A stretch of DNA of 64,000 nucleotides, from positions 1 to 64,000 of the forward strand of contig CAMJPC010000002.1 in assembly GCA_946407705.1 (NCBI GenBank), given 5' to 3'. The notes under the pieces were generated by a model. That model saw only the letters and a program-made list of their open reading frames with translations, was not told the DNA's origin and did no database searches. Position numbers and translations under genes: made by a program. Each line of letters begins with the position of its first letter. The first letter of the stretch is position 1. The DNA comes from an uncultured Clostridia bacterium (GTDB lineage: Bacteria > Bacillota > Clostridia > Saccharofermentanales > Saccharofermentanaceae). Positions 55,134-61,928 of this stretch are shown here, in pieces.

Positions 55134-57010
55134 GCCTGCCTTCTCTTCCTACGTGTGAAAACGTAATACGAACCTGCTGCAACGGATGTGAGAGCAACCG
55201 TGAATACCGGACCCGTGGAGATGCCGGAAGCAACGAGAGGCTCCTTACCGACACGGTGGAAATAAACCTTGAGTTCGGCTGCCTGCGTAAGTGTCAGGCC
55301 TAGATGCTTAGCGAGAGCCTCGGTATCGATGCTGAACTCCGTCTCATCAACATAAGGACGGACGGTCAGATACTGATATCCGTAGAAAGTATCGCCCGGA
55401 GCGATGTTGTTCATGTTCTTCGTGGCATGACTTCCGGACTGCTCGAAAAGAGCAAACTTATAAGTGCCCTCTTTATAGTGCTTGTCATTCTCTGAGGAAT
55501 TCCAGTTTATGTTGCCGTTACTGTCAACGAGGCATGCAACCATCTTGGTGTACTTGCCGCCGAACTTCAGCGTGATCTCGAGGAACTGGTTACCGCCGTA
55601 GTAATCCGGCGGGCCTTCCTGGAAGTCGTTGGTATATGCGTGAACATAAACGGTCTTGGAGCTCTTCTGGTAAATGCCGCCTTCAGCGTCGGCGAAATTG
55701 TGGTGGGCTCCGTCCGTATCGTACTCGATGAGCGTGTGCGGATAGTTCTTCCAGTCGGTGTATTTACCGTCGATCTTGATCTTGCTTCCGTCATTGTCAT
55801 CGTGTTCATGAGGATCTTCAGACTGGACGGGATGGAGATTTGCGACGTTTTTGATAATGAGGTCGCCCTGATAGAAACCGAATGAAATGGTCTTCTTGTA
55901 ATCAGGCAGAACAGATGTGGGAATGGCGATCTCCGTCAAGGTAGGAGCGCCCCACTCGGCATACTGATCGTTGAAGGCAACCTTAACGCCGCCGTTCTCT
56001 GATGTAAGCGTCTTGCCCGTGAACTTGTTGGATACCTTAACCTTGTTGCCGTTTTTACCGTTGTCAGTGAGGTTGATGACAAGGTCTTTGCCCGTGTCTG
56101 TCTTGATAACGAAAGAACCGTTTGTATGAGGACCTGACCATGTTGCGGAATTCTGCTGGACTTCATCCATGTAGATGTAGATCCAGTCACCGTCCCAAAC
56201 CATTGCGGCATAGTTGACTTTGCTGTTATCAGATTCGAGGAAGTTGTACTTTACGACGCTGTCCCAATCAGAGAACTGACCGTCGATCGCGATACCGCTG
56301 TACTTGCCCTTCGCGCCGATCCTGGATACCATCTGGACCTTTGTCGTCTCAGATGTCTCTGAAGTCTCGGATGTCTCAGAGGTCTCGGTAGATTCAGTGG
56401 GTTCCGTTGATTCCGTAGGATCAGTGGAAGTTGTCTCTTCCTGGCCGGGTTCTGTCTCTGAAGGCTGTGTCGTTTCCGCAGTCTCAGCAGAAGATTCCGT
56501 CGGCTCAGCAGGCTTTGCGGATTCTTCCGTCGGCTTGGTCTCTACCGGTTTGGACTCCGTCGGAGCAGTTGTCTCCGCCGGTTTGTTGGATTCGGACGTG
56601 GGTGCCGTTCCGGTCTCTTTAGCGGTCTCAGCGGGCTTTGAAGATTCGGTGTGCTTCGTTGTCTCCGCCGGTTTGTTGGATTCTGTGGCTTTGGTAGTCT
56701 CGGCAGGCTTAGCTTCAGTATGCTTTGTTGTTTCTGCCGGTTTGGTGGCTTCTGTCTGCTTGGAAGTCTCAGCGGGCTTGGATGCAGATGTCTGCTTTGT
56801 TGTTTCCGCAGGCTTTGAGGTAGCCTTTGTGGTGGGTTTTGTCGTTTCCTTCGGCTTTGTAGTTTCGGCTGTCTTGTGAGCAGTGGTCTCTTGGACCTCT
56901 TCCTCTGCAAAAACAGTAAAAGACGGTGCCGCAGCTGCCGGTACCGTCAATAAAATAGCTGAGGCCGCAATGAATGCAGTCAGACTCTTTACTATCTTTA
57001 AACGAACCAT
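55130..57010 (-). CDS. Secreted surface protein with a Firmicu-CTERM-like sorting tail, probable XrtG substrate
   Basis: A 626-residue protein: signal peptide (1-35), a disordered Lys/Pro/Glu/Thr linker of KPAETTK-type repeats (about 38-235), two beta domains each opening with an IDGxxxDW element (IDGQFSDW near 246, IDGKYTDW near 420) that recalls CBM9-like sugar-binding domains, and a C-terminal tail with GISTGPVF, a hydrophobic helix and TRRKRRQA. The tail has the motif-helix-basic form of exosortase targets, and Firmicu-CTERM is the type linked to XrtG. The two beta domains suggest binding to a polysaccharide. GAGGG lies 9 bases before the ATG. It leads the XrtG operon. Confidence 0.82.
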   Translation of the reverse strand: MVRLKIVKSLTAFIAASAILLTVPAAAAPSFTVFAEEEVQETTAHKTAETTKPKETTKPTTKATSKPAETTKQTSASKPAETSKQTEATKPAETTKHTEAKPAETTKATESNKPAETTKHTESSKPAETAKETGTAPTSESNKPAETTAPTESKPVETKPTEESAKPAEPTESSAETAETTQPSETEPGQEETTSTDPTESTEPTESTETSETSETSETSETTKVQMVSRIGAKGKYSGIAIDGQFSDWDSVVKYNFLESDNSKVNYAAMVWDGDWIYIYMDEVQQNSATWSGPHTNGSFVIKTDTGKDLVINLTDNGKNGNKVKVSNKFTGKTLTSENGGVKVAFNDQYAEWGAPTLTEIAIPTSVLPDYKKTISFGFYQGDLIIKNVANLHPVQSEDPHEHDDNDGSKIKIDGKYTDWKNYPHTLIEYDTDGAHHNFADAEGGIYQKSSKTVYVHAYTNDFQEGPPDYYGGNQFLEITLKFGGKYTKMVACLVDSNGNINWNSSENDKHYKEGTYKFALFEQSGSHATKNMNNIAPGDTFYGYQYLTVRPYVDETEFSIDTEALAKHLGLTLTQAAELKVYFHRVGKEPLVASGISTGPVFTVALTSVAAGSYYVFTRRKRRQA

Positions 57011-57054
57011 ATAAAAAATCCCTCAAAAATAAACGTAAACAAATACCAATTTGT

Positions 57055-57083
57055 ATTATAATCGGGTTGTGAACAAATTTAAA
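57055..57083 (-). promoter_or_regulatory. Promoter of the XrtG operon
   Basis: -35 TTTAAA at 57078-57083, a 17-bp spacer and a perfect -10 TATAAT at 57055-57060, about 45 bases before the ATG at 57010. Confidence 0.55.
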
Positions 57084-57218
57084 GAGAATATGAACAAATT
57101 GTTACTCTTAAAATGTAACCTGCAGTAGTTAAAATGACACTATTTGACACATCTTGCTATCTGTTTAGCAATAAATGTATAGTCTCGGCGGCGAAAATGA
57201 TCTAAACACATTGAACTT

Positions 57219-58562
57219 ATGGTAAAAGAGATTGAGACAACCTTGGGAAAGATCACCGGCATCTCCAAAAACGGATGCAGTGAGTACCTCGGGATTCCAT
57301 ATGCCAAAGCTCCGGTAAATGACCTTGCCTTCCGTCACCCTGAAGATCCCGAACCGTGGGAAGGCACTTTCAAGGCCGACAAGGGCGGCCGCAACGCCAT
57401 TCAGGGATACAGTTCCAGACATTACATAAGTTACAACGGCCAGGATTGCCTTTACATGAACATCTGCGTTCCCGAGAACAAAGGACCGGGGCTTCCCGTT
57501 CTTGTCTGGATCCACGGCGGTTCTTATGCCACGGGCGGTACCGGAAGGTTAAACGACCGCACCGATGACATGGTCTACGACCTGACGCGTTTTGCAAAAG
57601 AGACGGGCGTGATCCTCGTCGATTTCAACTACAGGCTCAATCTCTACGGCTTCCTGAACATGAATTTCCTGAGTGACAGGTTCGAGATGAACTGCGGTCT
57701 TTACGATCAGATCAAGGCTCTGGAATTCATACAAAAGAACATTGAAGCGTTTGGCGGAGACCCTTCTAACGTAACTCTTTTCGGCCAGTCGTCAGGAGCT
57801 GCTTGCATACTCGCCCTGATGACGATGCCCGAGGCTGAGCCGCTTTTTGCCAAAGCGATAGTACAGTCGGCCTGCGTTGATTCCTTCTGGACTCCCAAAC
57901 AGAGCCAGAAGCTCACGAAAATGTATTTCAGGATGATAGGAATAAGCAGAAAGACGCCCGAAAAGATCTTTTCGGTGGACCCCGTTAAGGTCTACAGAGC
58001 AAACAGGAAGATAAAGATCCGCGTCAGGGCCGGCGGCGAAGTAACCTGCGTCTTCTCCCCCGTCATCGACGGAAAGACTCTCAAAGACTACCCCAGAAAC
58101 CTCGTAAAAGCTTCAAACAAGCCTCTTCTTATCGGTACGGTAATGCACGAAGCCGATCTTTTTACCCAGGGCCTGCCGTCATTTGTCATTCCCTATACGC
58201 CAAGGCTCTTCAAGCTCAAGACAAAATGGGGAAAGAACCTGAGACGCCGTGTCTCAGACGATCTGACCGATAAGGTATATAAGAAGCCCGTTAAGGACAT
58301 CGCATCTTCTTACAGCGGAAACGTTTGGGTCTACGATTACCAGTACGCAAAACTCTGCCGCCACGCAGACGAGGTCCCCGTACTCTTCGGTTCAAAATCA
58401 GAACCTGACAGGAATTCAAATGCGCCTGCCGACACTTCGTTCGATCCCGAGGCCGACGCACTCGGAATAACACTCCGCAAAGTCTGGGGAGAGTTCGCGC
58501 AAAAAGGCGAACCCGGCTGGGGAATGTACAAAGATTCCCAGGAGATCCACGTATTTAAGTGA
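57219..58562 (+). CDS. Type B carboxylesterase
   Basis: A 447-residue alpha/beta hydrolase of the carboxylesterase/lipase type B family. The oxyanion motif WIHGGSYATGG is near 93, the nucleophile Ser lies in FGQSSGA near 187, an acidic residue in HEADLF near 310 and the His in CRHADEVPVLFG near 385. There is no signal peptide, so it is cytoplasmic. The C-terminus is a little shorter than usual. No Shine-Dalgarno sequence precedes the ATG. It diverges from the XrtG operon; a TTGACA box occurs at 57144-57149 but lacks a good -10. A role in removing acyl groups from imported sugars is possible. Confidence 0.87.
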   Translation: MVKEIETTLGKITGISKNGCSEYLGIPYAKAPVNDLAFRHPEDPEPWEGTFKADKGGRNAIQGYSSRHYISYNGQDCLYMNICVPENKGPGLPVLVWIHGGSYATGGTGRLNDRTDDMVYDLTRFAKETGVILVDFNYRLNLYGFLNMNFLSDRFEMNCGLYDQIKALEFIQKNIEAFGGDPSNVTLFGQSSGAACILALMTMPEAEPLFAKAIVQSACVDSFWTPKQSQKLTKMYFRMIGISRKTPEKIFSVDPVKVYRANRKIKIRVRAGGEVTCVFSPVIDGKTLKDYPRNLVKASNKPLLIGTVMHEADLFTQGLPSFVIPYTPRLFKLKTKWGKNLRRRVSDDLTDKVYKKPVKDIASSYSGNVWVYDYQYAKLCRHADEVPVLFGSKSEPDRNSNAPADTSFDPEADALGITLRKVWGEFAQKGEPGWGMYKDSQEIHVFK

Positions 58563-58575
58563 GAAAAGCGTTCCT

Positions 58576-59133
58576 TTAGAACAGCATTGCTCCGATCGTA
58601 TCCTTGGCTGCAAGGATGATGATGAGCATGACTGCGATAAGGATCACGTTAACGACAAATCCCATCCAGTCGTACTTGATCGAAGCGAGAAGCGAAAGAC
58701 CGCCGACGATGGCGATGAAATCGATGATGATGACTACGGTCTTGATGAGGGAATCCTCAATGTACTCTTCTTTTCTGATCTCTTCGGCATTCCTTGCAGG
58801 GGCGAGAAGCTCATTGATCTTGTCAGTCTCATTGAAAGACTCGGCAGGAAGAGTGCCCGGATAATCCTTTGTCTCATCGCCGTAGAACTCGACTGAGTTA
58901 TTAGTAAGGCGTCTGACGCGTACCTTGTCACCCGTTTTGAGGTTCAGAGGATTGGCGCCACCCTGGGACTTAAGCTGTGTATCCGTTGCAAGTGTAAGTT
59001 CGACTTTGCCGGTAATGGTAATTGAAGCGTTGTTGAATTTCTCCGCAGCTTTAGCACGCGGGGTAAACCAGCAGATCAGGAAGAGACAAGCCGCCTCCAA
59101 TAAAACCACTAAAAGCAATACATTTCTTTTCAT
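58576..59133 (-). CDS. Small membrane protein of unknown function
   Basis: A 185-residue protein with an N-terminal membrane helix or uncleaved signal (6-23), a small external domain (about 30-125) with GDKVRVRRL, and two C-terminal membrane helices (about 129-180). No family is recognised. A -10 TATAAT lies at 59181-59186; AAGGG precedes the ATG by 11 bases. It is convergent with the carboxylesterase gene (13-base gap). Confidence 0.6.
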   Translation of the reverse strand: MKRNVLLLVVLLEAACLFLICWFTPRAKAAEKFNNASITITGKVELTLATDTQLKSQGGANPLNLKTGDKVRVRRLTNNSVEFYGDETKDYPGTLPAESFNETDKINELLAPARNAEEIRKEEYIEDSLIKTVVIIIDFIAIVGGLSLLASIKYDWMGFVVNVILIAVMLIIILAAKDTIGAMLF

Positions 59134-59180
59134 TAATAAAGTTACCCTTTAATTAAGTTGCCCGAGAGCATACGACCACA

Positions 59181-59186
59181 ATTATA
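59181..59186 (-). promoter_or_regulatory. -10 box ahead of the small membrane protein gene
   Basis: A perfect TATAAT on the minus strand, 48 bases before the ATG at 59133. The -35 region is weak. Confidence 0.4.
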
Positions 59187-59269
59187 TACCCTTTTTTGCA
59201 AATTATAAGATTAAATAACGATTACAACAAAATAACCTATATTTTTCCGCTGCGGGAAGCCGGAACTGA

Positions 59270-60022
59270 TCAACCTGCCTTCTTTGTCCATTCTTTCTCA
59301 ATATCGGTGTTATTCGTCTCAAGAGTAAGTGTCTTGCCTTCGACCTTGTATCTTATGTCTCCGTTGAGCAGTCTTAAGACCTGCTGCCCGTCGATCGTAC
59401 GCTCGATCGTATAAGGGACGCTGCCGTTCTTGTCCTTCATGATGTTGTCAGCCGTAAACACGAGTGTCTGAAGCTTCTTGCCCTTTCCGGTGACCCATGT
59501 TCCGACCAGCGCGGGATCGGTCGCCCTGACCCTCAGGCAATCAACGCTCGGGACCTGGCAGTCTACCACCATTCCGTCCGAGAACGTATATGTCTTGTTG
59601 GAGGCATTGGATCCGTTTGTATAGCTGATCGTGTATCCGGCACCGTTTTCAGACGTGACCTTCATCGTCTTCTTTGCCGTGTCGGGAACATCGTAAATAA
59701 AATGCTGAATGTTTCCCGAGCAGGACTGTGAACCGGTTCCGTCCGAATTAAAGACCAGAGTATAGAACAGGTTTCTGTTGCCGACTTTGAGGATGCCGAC
59801 CCATTTGCCTACGAAAGGATCCCTCAGCATAATGGGATCAGCAGTCGTCTCGGTGGTGGTTTCAGTCGTGGTCTCAACAGGCATCGTGGTAGTTTCCTGC
59901 CATGTCGTATGGACCGTTTGCCTGACGGTGGTCGGCTCAGGCTTTTCGGTGCAGCCTGATATTCCCGCAATAATGAATGCCGCCAGTAAAGCGGCAGATG
60001 TGATCTTCTTTCCTTTGAGCAT
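59270..60022 (-). CDS. Lipoprotein of unknown function with a Thr/Glu linker
   Basis: A 250-residue protein: signal peptide with lipobox ISGC near residue 23, a linker of ETTT repeats (about 30-62), and a domain of about 185 residues made of two similar beta-rich halves (DPFVGKWVGILK and DPALVGTWVTGK both open a half). It resembles small lipocalin-like lipoproteins of Clostridia with unknown function. The start is uncertain: ATGs lie at 60040, 60028 and 60022. A TATAAT at 60029-60034 would put transcription start at the ATG of 60022, which is therefore chosen, giving a leaderless message. Confidence 0.65.
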   Translation of the reverse strand: MLKGKKITSAALLAAFIIAGISGCTEKPEPTTVRQTVHTTWQETTTMPVETTTETTTETTADPIMLRDPFVGKWVGILKVGNRNLFYTLVFNSDGTGSQSCSGNIQHFIYDVPDTAKKTMKVTSENGAGYTISYTNGSNASNKTYTFSDGMVVDCQVPSVDCLRVRATDPALVGTWVTGKGKKLQTLVFTADNIMKDKNGSVPYTIERTIDGQQVLRLLNGDIRYKVEGKTLTLETNNTDIEKEWTKKAG

Positions 60023-60028
60023 GCGCAT

Positions 60029-60034
60029 ATTATA
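60029..60034 (-). promoter_or_regulatory. -10-like box 6 bases from the lipoprotein start
   Basis: TATAAT on the minus strand predicts transcription starting at the A of the ATG at 60022. A TTGCAG lies upstream at a long 19-bp spacing. Confidence 0.35.
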
Positions 60035-60068
60035 CTTCATTTACCCCGAAAAACTGCAAACAAGTAAA

Positions 60069-60086
60069 ACGGCCCCGGAGGGCCGT
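60069..60086 (-). terminator. Terminator of the 5'-nucleotidase-like gene
   Basis: A 7-bp GC-rich stem with a short loop, followed on the minus strand by TTTTACTTGTTT, lies directly after the stop at 60090. Confidence 0.7.
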
Positions 60087-60089
60087 AGT

Positions 60090-61865
60090 TCAGATCATGG
60101 AGATTCTTCCCGCCGAAGTCTTGTATTTGTCTCCGATCGTTCCCTTGAGATAGTCCTTTACATAGTCGGAAAGGATCTGGAAGTCGAGCCTGTTATCTGT
60201 CTTGACCGCCTTGCAGTCACTGAACATCGTAAATCCGTTGTCCTGTGCCCTGATAAGGCTGATATATGAAGTTACGGTATAGGTCTTCTTCGGATCGACC
60301 GGCTGACCGCCGATCCTGACGTTGGTTACCCTTCTCTGACCCTTGACCTCTTTGAACTTGCCCTTCTTGGTCTTGATCGAACTCTTGGTCTTGGTATTTA
60401 CCGTGAAGGAAACGCCGGATACCTGCAGGAATCCCCAGTAAGCGCTGGGACTGTGACGGCATGCCCACTCGAGAGCATCACAGATCTGTTTGCCGGTCGC
60501 CTCTACAGTAACAGTCTTCCTTGCTGGTAGTATCCTGTAAAGATCGTACATGGAGACATCACCCGGCTCCAAAGAATCGGAGAACTTGTCCGCGCAGATA
60601 AAGGCAACGTCCGAGCCCGTGCACATTCTGAAGGCATCGGCACAGAAATCACCCATATTGGTCTCTCTTCTGTTCGCAAGCGATACCGCCTTGCCTTCGC
60701 CGTCGGTAACCTGCGGATCGGTACAGATAAGTTTATTCCTGTTGGTTCCGATCTTGCCATAGAACGTTTTCTCATAATAATCCATGGCCTTATCGACTTC
60801 TTCGCTCATCTCGTTCTTGATGCAGAAGACTTCACTCATGGGCGTGGAGTTTGTCCAGAAATAGAGGCCCACTTCGATCGCTCCCGTCTCGGCCGAGATC
60901 CTTACAAAACCTATCCTGCTGAGCTTGCTTCCGATTCCGATCCTGGGGATCATCTTGCCGTCGGCATTCGGGAACTCGTATCTGTAAGAATCGTGGCTGT
61001 GTCCGTCGAGAACGGCATCGATGCCCCTTGTTTTTCCGATATAGTAGGAAATGTTCTCATAACTCTTGTACTTCTTTGCCTGTCCGATGTGGGAGACAAG
61101 GAAAACATAGTCGGCACCCTGCTGCCTGCAGTAATTGACGTTGGCCTGAACGGTCGTGGCAAGCCTCTGGCCGTTTCCTCCGTCCCTGAAATCGTATATG
61201 ACATTGCCGTTCTCATTCTTGAAAAGGCTTCTGGAATTGTAATAACCCATCGACCTCGGGGTCGTGATCCCGATGAAAGCGATCTTCTTACCGTTGACCT
61301 GCTTGATAACATATGGCTTGAAGATACGTGTTCCGCTTCTTGAAAGATTGGCGGAAAGATAGTTGAACTTCATTACCTGCGCCAGCTGGATGAGTCTGTC
61401 GGGACCGTAGACGAAGTCATGGTTTCCGGGAATGGCAACGTCGTAACCCATCTTGTTCATCATCTGTATGACCGTATAGCCCTGGTCGAATGTTCCGAAC
61501 AACTCGCCATGGCCTTCGATCGCGTCACCGTCATCAACCAGGAGGACCTCGCAGCCTTCATTCCTGAGTTTCTCACGGATACGGTAAAGTCCCGCATATC
61601 CGAATCCCTTATCGGGACAGCAGTGGACATCGCTCGTTACGAGGATAACGATGTCATTGCTCTTAACCGGTTCCTTTTCTTCCGAAGGAAGTTCCTGATC
61701 CCAGGAGTCATTTGAAGCCTCAGCAGGCTTTGCCGTTTCGCTTGTGGCAACAGCAGTCTGCGATGTCTCAGGCTGGTTCTGTGCCGGCTTCAATGCCGAA
61801 CAGGCAGTTGAAGCAAAGATCGAGCAAAGCAATAAGACGGCTGTCAGTTTTAAAGACTTCTTCAC
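60090..61865 (-). CDS. 5'-nucleotidase/metallophosphoesterase lipoprotein
   Basis: A 591-residue surface lipoprotein: lipobox STAC (Cys22), a Gln/Thr/Pro linker, a calcineurin-like phosphoesterase domain (about 70-340: VTSDVHC, DDGDAIEG, IPGNHDF, VFLVSHIG, DGHSHDS for the two-metal site) and a 5'-nucleotidase C-terminal domain (about 370-585, RRETNMGDFCADAF and MYDLYRILP). It would release nucleosides and phosphate from external nucleotides; nucleosides could feed the DeoB-DeoC fusion. The first metal motif reads DVHC rather than the usual DxHG. Confidence 0.9.
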   Translation of the reverse strand: MKKSLKLTAVLLLCSIFASTACSALKPAQNQPETSQTAVATSETAKPAEASNDSWDQELPSEEKEPVKSNDIVILVTSDVHCCPDKGFGYAGLYRIREKLRNEGCEVLLVDDGDAIEGHGELFGTFDQGYTVIQMMNKMGYDVAIPGNHDFVYGPDRLIQLAQVMKFNYLSANLSRSGTRIFKPYVIKQVNGKKIAFIGITTPRSMGYYNSRSLFKNENGNVIYDFRDGGNGQRLATTVQANVNYCRQQGADYVFLVSHIGQAKKYKSYENISYYIGKTRGIDAVLDGHSHDSYRYEFPNADGKMIPRIGIGSKLSRIGFVRISAETGAIEVGLYFWTNSTPMSEVFCIKNEMSEEVDKAMDYYEKTFYGKIGTNRNKLICTDPQVTDGEGKAVSLANRRETNMGDFCADAFRMCTGSDVAFICADKFSDSLEPGDVSMYDLYRILPARKTVTVEATGKQICDALEWACRHSPSAYWGFLQVSGVSFTVNTKTKSSIKTKKGKFKEVKGQRRVTNVRIGGQPVDPKKTYTVTSYISLIRAQDNGFTMFSDCKAVKTDNRLDFQILSDYVKDYLKGTIGDKYKTSAGRISMI

Positions 61866-61928
61866 TAGGGCCTCCGGGTGTCTGTTTTTATATGCGGTAT
61901 TTTACCACTTAATCAGTAGTTTAAATAA

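Noticed and set aside
57144..57149. TTGACA as the -35 of the carboxylesterase gene
   Set aside because: No acceptable -10 lies 16-18 bases downstream, so I do not call a promoter there.
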